59,190 bases of DNA from contig JAALGZ010000092.1 of assembly GCA_015227615.1 (NCBI GenBank), positions 1-59,190 on the forward strand, in the 5' to 3' direction. This DNA is from Labyrinthula sp. Ha (Eukaryota; Sar; Bigyra; Labyrinthulida; Labyrinthulaceae). Position 1 is the first letter of the stretch; each line of letters starts with the position of its first letter. A program made the translations under genes and the position numbers. The notes beneath the pieces were generated by a model, which was given only the letters and a program-made list of their open reading frames with translations, made no database searches and was not told the origin of the DNA. This document shows, in pieces, positions 11,111 through 23,738 of the stretch.

Positions 11111-14081
11111 GTGCATTGATTAGAGTCTATAGAAACAGATTAAAAGTCAGAATATACTATTTTACCAGGACAGGAAAAAAACTAGACTGAAATGCATATC
11201 ATTCAAGCATGAGTAAAGTATAGTGGTGCTGATATGACCTGTTCGATGGTACATCATGTTTGGACTCGCTATTTTGTATTTTTGAACCTTGATGCATCCC
11301 CCTCTTAGTTTACCTTTTCTTCAACTGATTTTGTTTACTCAACGAATCATCAGAAATTAAAATTTCAGAATTGAAGTCAAAATGAAAACAAATTTTACAT
11401 TCATAGTTCCTAATAGAATATATAATTACTGATAGAGAAATAAAATGCCCCAAATTTCAACTAAATGGACTATCGATTGGCAGAGTCTTGTGTTTATCCT
11501 GATACTCTTAAATACCGTAAAAAGCCTTTTCAATAACGTATTACTTGTGAATAAGAGAAGGAAATTTATTTTATAAGCTTATTGTAACAACTTTTATCCT
11601 ATGGTATTACTAAGATATTCTATTTTTTAACCTTCTTAAGAGCCTTTTCTTTTGTATTCTAAAAAACTTCCTTATTACTTAAGAAACTAGTTCTTAATCA
11701 AAAGAACTGCACCCACTCTACACTCCCTTCTAGCTAGAATATTCTACTCTCCTCAACTGTTCGCTTCCGTATTTTAACTTTATCCTGTGTCTTCATTCTT
11801 GACCTACAACCACTAAGAAGCCGGTTCTTTCGTTCACAAAGAATAAAATCCAGCATTCATGGCTTGGTCTCTTCGTCCAAGGAAAGCTGCTAGTCATTTT
11901 ACCCAGTTCTTGAAAATTAAAACTCTTAAAAACTATTTAGAAATCAGTTCTCATAGAGTATCATACTATTTGTAGCACATATAGTCGACTTAGATGCAAC
12001 TGCAGTTGAAGAATCATATACTACTAATGTATCTCCTTAAAAGAAACATTGAGTTCTATTACTAAGAAGATATTGAAAAATTATCTTTTTTAGACTTTTT
12101 TATTATTATTCTCGATAAAATAATTTTTGAGTTTTAATCACTGCTCTACTTTAGATCATAGGTAAGGCCACAGTTTTCTAGCACCGAACTTCCAATTTAT
12201 TTTCAAAATCAAGTATCTTTTTAATAACTTAGTAATTCAGAGTTTGAACAGAAAGGCATGAGAGTAGTCCAAGAGACATTATGCTTAAACATATATTGTG
12301 AAAGACAAATTATTTACCAAAGATATTTTTTACTTTCTGAGTCAAGATCTTTTCTTAGAATCTGACAGCATAGATTAAAATATGACTGAGGTTATATAAG
12401 CAGGCTATAAAATTTATTCTTACTAAATCTGGTTTCACAATGAATGTACAATCTATGTTAAGAGACAACTTTATTTCAATTAGTTAATACCCATGATAAG
12501 CTATTGTCTGAGTCAGAATAAATTAATGTATTCATTTACATATCCAACAAAGAGTTTATTGGTGTTTATATATTTGAGTTAGTACGATATATATTATATG
12601 AAACAAATATCTGGAATAGCTATTAAATACTTAAAATGAGTGAGTGCAATTACCATTTAAATCTTTGAAACGTTCTATTGCTGTGGATTTAGAACTTATC
12701 ACGCAAGTAATTATATGACTTCACTGATATAACTCCAGTACTCCTGTAATACAATATTCTTATTATGAACAAAATAATTATTCTCCAAATAAATTTTCAT
12801 TAAAAATAATTTTATATTAGATATTAATAAGTTGTATGCAGAATATTCTTCCTCAGGCTATGTATAATAACATAGCTTCTATATTGACTTCTTGTTTCCA
12901 ATTAAATTGAGATCAAGAAAAGAATACATAGTTCAATTTATTGAAGAAGAATGTTGTTTCATGATATCAATGTAGTTACGACCTAGGTTAGCACGTTTTC
13001 TATTGTGAATTTACCAAAAAGAATAGAAATAAATAGTATATAGTTATTTGTATTTAGTTAAATATATATTGTTTACTCAAGAGAACCCTAAGCTATGAAC
13101 AAATTACAGAAATCCTTTTCATGTTTTTCTATTTTCCACTGATAAAACTAAAACTAAAGAAATATTGAAACTACTCCACGTAAAAGTTAAAAATAAGAGC
13201 TATTGTGATAAGTATTATAGTTTAAGTGAATAGATAAGGAAGAAACGTAACCTAGCACACAATTAATCTTCATCTTACAGATGATTGAATAGCAATACCA
13301 AACAGAGTCAATATATATTTAACAACAAATATATCACGAGGATTATAATATTCAGTTTCAAAATAGTCAATAACTTCAAAAATAAAGTTAATATTAATAT
13401 TTAAGACATAGTTATTGTTGTAATTCAGTTCAGTATGACATTTTCTTAAAGTTCTTGATATCATTTGTAAATTACAAGCATGGATTTTCAAATTTTACTT
13501 ACTACAAGCCTTTCTACTAAACTGAGATATTATAAATATATGTGGTTATTTCAGAATTTTCTTGCATCATTTAGAATCATTTTAGTATTAGTTTTTTCTA
13601 AGATTTATCATTAGACCTGTCAGATATCTTCTAAAATTAAATTCACTTTCACCAGAGATCAGTAAAATTATAGGTTTATATTGTCAAAAAGCTTAATAAA
13701 CTTAACATTGGTCAATAGGATTAAAAAAAACTATTATACAGGTCAATTAAAAATAACAGATAACTCTTCCAAACATCTTGTATGTTGAAAATAAAATTTA
13801 GGTTTTCGCAGCTTTCTGAGCTGAAGTTGAGCATGTGAAGATATTCCCATACACAACTTTTGTTCCTTGTTGTATCTATCATTGTAGAAAAAAACTGAAT
13901 CCTAATTCTTGGTACTTTGCTATTAAATTTGAATTTTGAAAAAAACTATTAAAATCTACTTTCCATTAACATAGATTGAAAATTTGAAAGTTTCTTCAGT
14001 TGTAATTTGATTAAAATATGTTCACATTCTTAAAGAAATAGAGTAGAAATAGTTTGTGCTGCTTTTTTTGTATTCAATAAG
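11111..14081. other. 3 kb AT-rich non-coding sequence
   Basis: No gene recognised. A 73-codon frame at 13270-13491 (minus) has no family resemblance and is probably chance. Confidence 0.5.
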
Positions 14082-16826
14082 TTTGAGCCAAAGCGACAAG
14101 TTACAAAACTACATCATTTTCTTTAACTTCTTGTAGTTCTTTTGAAATCAGATCAACATTTTCTTTTAACCATTCTAAATTATTTCCTTGAACAAGAGTA
14201 AAACTAATTTCAGTTTCAGTGTTTAAAAAAATATCAATTATTCTTTTGTTCTTGAAAATAATTCTTGCAAATCCTTTGAATAAAAGTGATTCAAGAATAT
14301 CTTCATCCTCAAGAAATAAAAAGACAACTTTTACAAAAACAGCCAAACGAACAAGACTTTTGAAAACTATTTTAATATCAGTTCTGAGAGAGGGTTTTAT
14401 TTTTGCTTTCTTTAGTTCAGGAAGTAATTCAGGAAGAATAAAAACATCATTTTCTTTTTCTACAGGTATTAAAACCAAACTATTCAGAGCCAAACTTAAA
14501 ATATATTTCTTTTCTTTATCAGAATATTCTTTTAGTAAAATATTAAAAAGTTCTTTATTTAGTTTTCCTTTATCAACATAAATTCTATATAAAGAAAATT
14601 TATTACTTGGAATTCTAAACGCAAGTTCATGAAAATTTGGATCTCTGATAAACTTACCTAAAGCTTGAGCAAGACAAGAAGGTGCAAAAAATATAAAATT
14701 TTCATCAGCTTCCAAAGCTAAATCAGGAAAGTAACAAATTAAACCAGCTCTTGAATATATTTCAAGCATCTGTTCAACTTCCCAATCTTCAAAACCACAA
14801 GAATAAGATTTATCTTCAAATTCTTTCAAAGTCATAATATTTGTTTGTTCTCGACAATTATCCAGGAAAAGAATTTTTGCAGTTCTTATTCTAAAATTAA
14901 GAAAGTTTTCTTTTTTTATTCCAGATGCTCCAGAAACAAGACTTTTTATCTTATCTTTAATATCTTTTTTCTCTTGAGAATCTAATTTTGAATTCTCAAT
15001 AGGAAAGAAAATATTCATATCATTTTTCAATATATTTAACTCAGAAGAAAGGCTTTCAACAAAGTTTTGAAGTATACTGTGTATTGTTTCTAGATTTGTA
15101 TCTTCAACATTCTTTTTTTATATCTTCTTAAATAAGTACCAATAAAAATAACTGGTGCTCTTTTTGTATTTTTTAAAATACTTTCACACCAAAATTTTAA
15201 TCTAAATAATTCATTTTGAGATATTTTAGTCATATTAAAAACTATAAAATAAAGTGAATTTGAGTTCATAAAAATATGATGAATAGAAGAAAATATTTCT
15301 TGTCCACCAAAATCATAAACACGAAAATAAATATCATTTTTAGCAAAACCATAACTATCTCTTTTCATACCTTCAATAAACTTGTCATCAGAAACTGTTC
15401 TTGAAAGAAGTTCTTTTTCAAAATCAAGTTTATATTTTGTTTCAACTTCTTGATTAGGATCAAAATCAGCATAAACAACATAAGGAAGACTATTTTTAAC
15501 TCTCTGAACACTTAGTTCATATTTAGATATTGAGTTCCAGATATAATTGGCTGGGTTTATTGAAAATATATCAATATCATTCAAAACTAAAGTTGAAGTA
15601 TTATCAAGTAAAAAACTTTTGTCAAATAAACTTCTTATGGTAGAAGTTTTTCCAACTCTTCCATCACCCATGAAAAGAACTTGACATTCATTTAAAAGAG
15701 TTAGTCTATTGTATTTAGCTTTTAGCACTGTTGAAACATAATGTTTAAGTCTTTTTTCAAGTTGTTTTGTATTGAAAATATTCTTTCCAAATTCAAATAA
15801 TAACAGAGAAGAATGATTATCAAGTAAATCTTGAACTTCATTTTTGTTTTATTCAATATTTATTTCACCAACTCGCAAACTAAAACTCAAAAGAAAACAA
15901 AAAAAAACATAAACTTCAACAAAGAAGGTAAATTTTCCAAACATGCTTTTGTTATATTGGTAATTTCTGGGTTATCAATCCTCAAGTTATCTTCTTGAAT
16001 ACTAGATATAAAGAAAAGAATAGAGAATACAAAATATTTATCAAAGTATTCATTTTCAAAACTTCCTTCAATATTTGAACAAGTGTTTCTTCTATGATAT
16101 TATTTTCCATGAAACTAATACTTAACTTAAATATAAAGTTTACCTAATTGACTTTATTTTTTGTCCTTTTAAAAACTGAGAAAGAGAATTATCTTTTGGA
16201 ATATTGCACAATTTAAAACTGAAACATCAAAACAACAAAACATATACGTTAGCGACCCAATATTCAGCTTTTGTTTTATTTTTTCCATTCCAACAAAATT
16301 TAAGGTGTTTAAATGACAATATAAAAACCTAAAATAAAAACAAAACAAGAAAATACTGAAGTCCTTTAACCTTTGGAAACTTTTCAAACCAAATAGAAAG
16401 GTTTTTTCCAATAAAATCTAGAGAACAGAAATTAAATCTAGAGAATAAAACAAGATATAAGAATACGATAAAAATTGAATCTCTTCATTTACGTTCACTT
16501 CTTTAAGAAACTGCTCTGCTTCTTTTTTAAACCTTTGACCTTCAATTGGGTTAATATTCCTATCATATGACCTATGAATTAGAAGGGGAAATAAATAAAC
16601 CATTGAATCCTGAACTGATTGCTTTGATTTCTGTTATTAAATTGTTCTTTAATTGATGGAGTTTTAAATGACATTTTTTTACGTTTGTTTTTTTAACCTT
16701 ATATTCAACTTGTTTATCGAGATAACAAAAGCTTCTCGAGAAGAATTTTACCTAAATATTAGTATTGCAAGATAACGAGAAAACTTTTCCTGAGAAATCA
16801 CGTCAAAACTCTCTCGTTAAACACGC
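14082..16826 (-). repeat. Roco unit, copy 1 (2,745 bp, inverted relative to copy 2)
   Basis: On the minus strand this block matches 45281-48027 from end to end: it starts with GCGTGTTTAACGAGA and finishes with CTTGTCGCTTTGGCTCAAA just past the stop codon. Beyond both ends the two copies share nothing obvious. Introns are kept in the copy, so it arose by DNA-level duplication, not through mRNA. Confidence 0.85.
14101..16603 (-). pseudogene. Decayed Roco (LRR-Roc-COR) gene, copy 1
   Basis: Colinear with the intact copy at 45505-48008, including exon 1 (16467-16603) and its 29-nt intron (16438-16466). The Roc P-loop GDGRVGKT, the switch II DFGGQE and the COR region are all present. Two lesions relative to the intact copy are visible: an in-frame TAA near 15849 just upstream of the Roc domain, and a 1-nt loss in an A-run near 15110-15120 that splits the Roc and COR halves. 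Protein identity to copy 2 is still high (most residues agree), so inactivation is recent. A truncated or alternatively started product cannot be excluded, but a full-length one can. Confidence 0.85.
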
Positions 16827-17114
16827 CTAATTTACACCACTCTTCCGTTGGGGAGTTTAGGGGAATTTAGACAGGGTGTACTAGTAAGGATTATTAGTGG
16901 AATTCCATGAAACTTAACGTTAGTTTAATAGCAGAATTCCAAAATCCAATTCTGTCTTCCCAAAATTTGTGAAAAAAACAAACAAAAGAATACAAATATG
17001 GAAACACACTTTGTGCTCCTACCAAACAGGAAGTAGACCTCTAACAACCAACTGAAAGTGAAACAAAAGATAGTTGGACAATTTAAAGAGGTTCTACACC
17101 AGAATAAATGTTAG
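16827..17114. other. Intergenic sequence upstream of Roco copy 1
   Basis: No gene seen. It contains palindromic AACTTAACGTTAG-like sequence near 16910 that loosely recalls the region upstream of the truncated Roco copy at 4750-4860. Confidence 0.4.
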
Positions 17115-19067
17115 AAGTCGTGAATAAGGTGACTGCAAATCAATTTAGACTTAGAAAGCAGTCGTCCCACAGCTTTTCTGAAGATAAAACCAAAAGAATC
17201 TTTGACTTTAGTTAAAAAAATGGTGCATAGATCTAAATTAAAATGCGTGTCCTCTAAAAATTCTACTCTTGAGCTAAACTTTAAGTTTGATCTCAAATTT
17301 GGAAAATACATTTTCCAAGTAAAATGCTTAGAACACACAGGACATGAAGTACAAGTAAAGAAAAATGAAAGAAAGTTTCAATCAGATTTATAACCATCGG
17401 AATTAAGAATGTTGAAGAACCTTGGAGTTTCTGATACTCCCTTAACATCAGCGGCAATTGTACTTCATCGGGAATTTCCAGGGATTTACTTTGACAAAGA
17501 TTTCTAAACCATCAATTAAAGAAGGGTAGAGAAGAAGGAAGAGATTCAGAAGATATTAATATTCAAATTTTAATGAAAACACCTAAAAGATGTCTAAGTA
17601 ATGGAGGAGGTTTTGAATTTTGCTACTCAAATGACACAGAAGGAAGATCTAGGATAAAAGGTTTAACATTTCAAGAACAACTACAAGCAAAACTAAAAAA
17701 ATATTAATTCGGAGTCAATACAAATTGACACTACCCACGGTTTGTCATGCTACATTTTTGTAGTAATGTTCCCCATGGAAGTTGATTGCTTCATGAAAAC
17801 TGTTAATTTCGGTTGTACAATAATGCAAGCCGAGAACCATGAGCAAGTGATCAGAGGATTGAAGGATCTTGGTCTTGAACACACAGAAATTATGCTTAGC
17901 TATGGTTTCCTGACCTTAGCACGAGCAGCGAAACTGCTTGGAGCTGAATAGGTGAGATGTGTTAAACATTTTTCTGCATCTTTTTCATCTGGGGCAAAAG
18001 GATAAACAGTTCTCTAGATAAGTGACTTCCTTGATCATGTTAACCAGGCTATGAGGGAGGACTTTCATACAAATGAAAAATTTGTTGTTCATCTTCAGAA
18101 GCTAAACTTTGATATTTCAGAGCCCCAGCAACAACAGTTCCTAAAAATATTAATGTACAGAAAGAAAATATATGTTTAACATATGTAAAAGAAAAGTAAC
18201 ACTTGGTCATCTTTCTAATCAACGTGTTGAAGGGTTTTGTGTTAAATTCAAGGGTAGTGGTCAACTTTCATCTAAACAAAAAATGTGGAAAATTGGTCAA
18301 CTAATTAGTTTTCATGAAAAGCAAGTTGTTGATTATACAAATTCTACATTAAAAAGTTGAAAAAACTAATTTCTAAAGGGGAAGATATTTCTGAGGAGAT
18401 TGATAGGATGTTGACCAGTGAAATTTAGAAAGTAATTGGATGTTTCATTGTTGCTGATAATGGAGACTGGACCTATATTATTTCAGAAACAGAGAATGAT
18501 GTTTCCAGATTATATAATCTTCATCTGATTGATATCAATGGCTGGGTTCATCCTGAATGCAGTTGCTCAATATGGACTAATTTGAAACTACCTTGTCATC
18601 ACTATGCTAGGATCTGCGTCAGGTTAAAAAGAAAATATATTGAGAAGGTAAACCTGTTGCCTAGATGGCGTTTTCAGAAACATCCTCTTCATGAATTTGC
18701 ATTAAAGAAACTTGGACGATCAACAACTTCTGAAGAAGGAATCTTAAATTTCAATGTGAAAGTTCCTGGCTTTAAAGATTTGAAAGTTCCAAAGAAACCT
18801 GGTGTAAGATTTTCTATGCTCAAGACAGCATGCAGGGACCTATGTGAAGAAGCTCAACATAGTACAGATGAGGGGTGGCGAAAAGCATATGCAACTGTCA
18901 TAAAAATGACAGATGCATTGAAACAAAATGCAGATGGTGACTTTTCCGAGGTGGATATGTCACTCTCTCAACATTCTGGATCAACAATCTTATCACCGAG
19001 AAAGAGAAAGATGCGAAGAAAAGGCAGTGTAGTTGCAAGTCAAAGTCGCTCGAACTTTAACACTTAA
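17115..19067 (+). mobile_element. Decayed MULE (Mutator-like) DNA transposon, transposase remnant
   Basis: Pieces of one transposase follow each other on the plus strand in different frames. At 17230-17390 there is an N-terminal DNA-binding-like segment (STLELNFKFDLKFGKY, then an H-x3-H pair). At 17715-17990 is a DDE-like core beginning IDTTHGLSCY, with the MULE-type CVKHF just after an in-frame TAG at 17949-17951. NQRVEGFCVKFKG near 18220 equals the family's TNN-x-ES block. A SWIM zinc finger follows at about 18558-18602 (CSCSIW then LPCHH). The C-terminal 161-codon frame ends at 19067 in a basic tail. Several stops and frame changes show it is inactive. The second catalytic Asp is not evident. 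Terminal inverted repeats were not identified. Confidence 0.75.
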
Positions 19068-19071
19068 GTAG

Positions 19072-19450
19072 GTTTTCCTATATAGTACTCACCTACAACC
19101 TTTTCTTCTAGCAACTCCGTTTTCTCTTGCGAAGTTTTCCTATACAGTACTCACTTCACAACAACCTCGATCAACATCTTCATTATAATCATGTAGAAAC
19201 CCTTCAAACACATCTTCGTAAAACCAAATAGAATGTATTGAATTGAAAACCATGTAACCCATGATCAACCACAGAATTATTTCATGAATTATGGGATGGC
19301 AACTGTGTGAAAGAACTGCTTGATGATCAAGCACGGAATTATTTTTTGCATCATGGGAATTTAAATGTGTGCAAGAACAGCTGGATGATCAATCACGGAA
19401 TTATTTTATGCATCGTGGGATAGCTTCTAAATATATGTTGAAGGCCGTTC
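19072..19450. repeat. Imperfect 62-nt tandem repeats downstream of the MULE
   Basis: Three degenerate units begin ATGATCAACC, ATGATCAAGC and ATGATCAATC at 19261, 19323 and 19385, each 62 nt apart and sharing a CACGGAATTATTTT-like core. An adjacent pair, GTTTTCCTATA at 19072 and 19134, has the same 62-nt period. This may be a subterminal repeat array of the neighbouring transposon or an independent minisatellite. Confidence 0.7.
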
Positions 19451-20542
19451 AATAAATCGGTTTTGAAACTTTTCATCTAATGGCTCCATAAAATAAGAAC
19501 AACCTAATCACAATGCGCACCCCCAATCAGAAAACTCACAAAATACGTTTCTATTTCCAAAAAAAAAATAATCCTGCTCCCCATGCCCTCCCACAACATA
19601 CGTTTTTTCTTGAAAACAAACCCGGAACCGAATCCCAATCATTTACTCAACCAAAACCTAAATAAATAAATAAAAACAAATCTAAACCCAAGCAAGGGTT
19701 ATGCATTTATTTTTGTACCCCGGTGTCTGTCAATTGTTTGTATTTTGGCAGAAGCTAACCCTAACCCCTTTTTCTGTTTTTGGTTGGTTTCTGGTTTTAT
19801 TGATGTCAATATATATATATATATTCGGTATCAGTTTGTATATTTTGAGGAATATTCATTTTCTAAGTAGGAAGGTGTTCTGTTAATATTTTTCTTGATC
19901 CTTTGCTTGAAATCTTGTACCCGTGTACAGTAATTTTGAATAAATTTTAACTTTTCAGCAGCTATCAAGCAACTTTACCTTTCTTCTCATGTGCAAGTTT
20001 GTTGTTTCATGTCCACAAAGCCAATCTTGATCCGTAGTTTTATATATATATAAATTCTGCACCGAAGAGTTTCAAATCTTGTGTTATGCCTTGAAATCTT
20101 TCTATCTGTGTCTGGACCATACCTTTTACACGTTTCCCGTTTAAATAAGTTTCTTATACCTGGGGTCCACCCATAACTTTTTCTTCTTCCCAGGTTTCTT
20201 TTTTTTAAATCCGGTTGTTAGATGTTTGAATTCTTGTAAAACAGCTTCAAATTGTTTTTCTGTGTTTGAATCTTGTTCTCTAATTATATCTCCTTCCAAT
20301 AAATGCATAAAGTTTCCTTTTTTTCTTCACTTGATTGATATTTCAGCTTCTTCAGCCATTTCTTTCAATCTTATAACATTTTGTCTTTAATTATTGGTTT
20401 CTGACTAATAATTTTGGGAATTAATGTTATTGGTACTATTGGTACAGTGGCATAAGTTACGCTGGCGTAAATAAAAACTGTCCCTTTTTTGCATTTACCT
20501 TTTGACCTCATTTATTAGGAGAAACTGTGGTAATGTAATACT
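19451..20542. other. Non-coding, pyrimidine-rich interval
   Basis: No gene recognised. It holds a short (AT)n run near 19809-19824 and several T/C-rich tracts. Confidence 0.5.
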
Positions 20543-20680
20543 ATGTTCAGGAAAATTCCTGAAGGAGTGGAAACTGTAAAACACTCTGTAGATATAGATA
20601 CTGGTAAAGAACCAAAGTACTACCCATTAAGACCACAATGCTATAATCACACACATTTCATCAAAACCCAAAATAAATAG
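20543..20680 (+). mobile_element. Small fossil fragment resembling gypsy pol
   Basis: A 45-codon stretch contains HSVDIDTGKEPKYYPLRP, which resembles the segment just before the reverse transcriptase fingers in Ty3/gypsy pol (the H-x-I-x-TG-x-P-x6-R pattern). No other part of an element is seen nearby and it is not a copy of the chromovirus at 38214. It looks like an old isolated scrap. Confidence 0.35.
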
Positions 20681-23600
20681 GGGAAATATGAAAAAAATAA
20701 GAGTTCTATATTTTCTCACAGACTTGGGCCAGAGTGGTTCTAGAGTCTCTTTATCTGACACGCTTTGGACAATAATTTTGATCTATCACAGAGTCATCAC
20801 ATAGAAAGATGAAGATACCTGAATCCAGTATAGCTAAACTTAAACTCTAGGGTCCATGCAAAAACCTGTGCTAGGTATTGCTATATTATGTGTAAATAGA
20901 ATAAATAGCTTCTCCCTGTATGCAATGATTATTCAATTAAGAACTAAGAAATGCCCAAGCTACTACTAGCCACTTAGGAAAAAATTATATTTATAACTCA
21001 TAACAACAGGCATTGCTCTTCACTCGAGTAGAAGCACCTAGAGGATGCACAGTACAATTCCTTTATAACCTGGCGAAGAAAATTTGTGTCATCCTAATAA
21101 AATGGTTATGATGGTTTATAAATTAGGTTTATTTGCAATAAAGTTAGAAAACTTGAATATTTTTTTCAAGTACAGGTTTTGCTACTTCAACAAAAACTTT
21201 CAATTATATGTAACTCGTAATTTCTCTTCTTGGAGACGGCTTCCCCAAGAGCGATGATTACATGAGTATGATCATTGATAGATTCACAATCTCGACCGAG
21301 AAATACTGTATGGGAGTTTTTGTAGGCCCTTCAAAATTGAATAACTGTTATTCCAACAAGAATGACTGAGCTATGGCGATACGTGATCAAATTTTTCTGT
21401 TTACAATACTGCAATGCTATGCCTCTTTTTGTTCAGAGAATCATCGGATACCTTTCTTAATCTTAATGAAGGTTATTCGTGCTGAGACAATAATTTTAAA
21501 CTAGGTTTCATCACATAATGGTTTGCAGAGAATGATAATGTTGATTAATATTCTACAAAAATTAGATTTACTTATTTCTTAAAAATGTTGATAACCTGCA
21601 GCACTTTCAAATCTATAGGTTCAATGCGTTTATTGATGTAGGTAAGCTATTAAACTAAGGTCATGTTCCTCAACAAATTCTTTAGTCAGAACCAACAAGT
21701 GCATGTCATATTCTTTTTTTGGTTCGTGCCCTGCTTTAACATGCAAGCCAAGATATATATTTGTGTCTAGGTTTCATAGATGCATCAGAGTGAAGCAAAG
21801 GGTCTTTCCGGATTCATGGAAGATAATTAACTCTAAATCATACCTATCACCCTGCTCAGGGGTAAGAATTCATTAAATTTGGTATTTTATCTGCTCAGTT
21901 TCTACCTGTCCTAGATGGGATTATAATTTCATCTAAATTTCGGTGTTTTTGTATTTTCTTGGTCTAAAGTTGTTAGCAAAGCCCTCAAATTCTAGGAATA
22001 ATCAAACTCTTGAGGCGTTTCTGTTCATTTTTCTATTTTTTTGATCATTACCTTAACTCTTTTCTTCGTAGCTGGTTGGGAACACTGAAACATTTTCAAA
22101 GCCTATGTACTTTGCCTCAGTCTACTGCAATGTAATTTTGTTTAAGGTTAAGAACATATTAACCCATTCCTGACATTTTAACAGACATCTAACCTAAACA
22201 GATGCCCTGCTAAATCAATGATTTGGATTTTTGCTTTGAGATTTCCATGATATATCAAAACTGATTTGATATTTTTACAGGTGTTTACAAGAATGTGAAG
22301 GATTTTGTTATTCTCGTTATGTAAGTTTTTGTAACGTCGTAATAATCCTACATAGGCTACTCATATCACCCATCGCTATTTCACATTCATACTCATGAAA
22401 GCTCTGACATGCTTTGATTTCATATCCCATAGTCTGACTTTTCTAATATCCAATGATTTAATCGATGGTAACCTGTCATTGTAAGTGAATCCAGCATAGA
22501 TATATATTTTGTTCTTCGTGGGATCCTGCTCTACTCGAGACTGTTAAGCATAAGAAGGTGTTAATATTTTTTATAGTACAAAGACCCAAGCATTTATTTT
22601 TCTAGCTTTAAATATCTGAATTCTATTTTAGGAAAAAATATCTCTAATTCCAACTGATGCAAGATGTTTTTTAGTAATGTATGGGCGAGATGGCATATTT
22701 CACAATATTTTCACCCTTTTGAAAACTGAATTAATATTTTTGAGGCAAGTAAGTTCCTTGGGCACCTCTACGATAGCATTTGATATATAGTTGACTTAAC
22801 AAGAGAAATGAAAAAATTCGCTGCCTTAGAATAACGTTCAACACATTTCTTTCCAGTTTTGAAATCATGATTAGAACTATTTTAATGTTGATAATTACTT
22901 TCGGAGTTAATGCGTACTCATGGAAAAGGTCTCAAGCTGAGTTAAAATAAGTTTTCTCAGATTCACTCCTTTTATTGCTCTTAAATTTCTATTCAAACAA
23001 TTTCGCTTTTATTTTTTATGGGTAATTATACCTTCAAAGCTTAGAAAAGACCAAGAAATATACATATGTCTAGATGTCACTAATCATCCCACTTCATCAC
23101 AATATATGACAAGCATCGAAACTACAGTTAAGGTAAGCTTCTATTATTACTTTGCTCCAAGGACCAGTTGATCGATTAACGTAATCCAAATTTTTTCTTT
23201 TGTTTAATTTTTACAAATTTAACTTAATACGTAGTAATGTACTGTTCACTTAACTATTGGTAGTTAACGCTAATAAGTGTTTTCCACTTATGTCACAAAT
23301 CTACCAAAAAATATGGCATAAGGAACAAGCATGGACAAGTGACACTTCCAGTTTTTTCTCGTAGGTGGCTATAATCTTGAATTAAATTATTTTAATGAAT
23401 ATTGGTCACAAATGCTAGTACTTGCAAGTTTCATCGAGCAATCGTTATTTAAGACAAATTTGAAGTAAGGTCGTGTATAAAATTTTTATCTTGGATTATA
23501 AGGATAAAGATTTGTTTCTTGGCTGTAACATAAAAATTGAGTGCTGCTCGTTCAATTTTAGGTAAGTAAAATATAAATTAAATCAAATTTCTTTATTAAA

Positions 23601-23738
23601 ACTTTTATTTTCTTTCCAATTGTTTTACTCGAACACTTTCCATTTAAAGTAATCTGTTCGTAAAATCAGTCTACTTAATTTAATTTTGCCCAAAATATTT
23701 TAATATATGTTAGAATTGGCCAATCTAAAAAGCAAAAG
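20681..23738. other. 3 kb non-coding sequence upstream of the SNF2 gene
   Basis: No open frames or RNA genes that can be supported. It is probably intergenic. Further upstream exons of the SNF2 gene are possible but none was recognised. Confidence 0.45.

Noticed and set aside
10916-11119. 67-codon plus-strand frame upstream of NAA35
   Set aside because: Composed of the CTCAGTC/CTCA repeat patch; no protein character beyond the repeat.
14219-14581. 120-codon plus-strand frame
   Set aside because: Antisense shadow of the Roco COR region in copy 1; the same shadow appears opposite copy 2 at 47528-47749.
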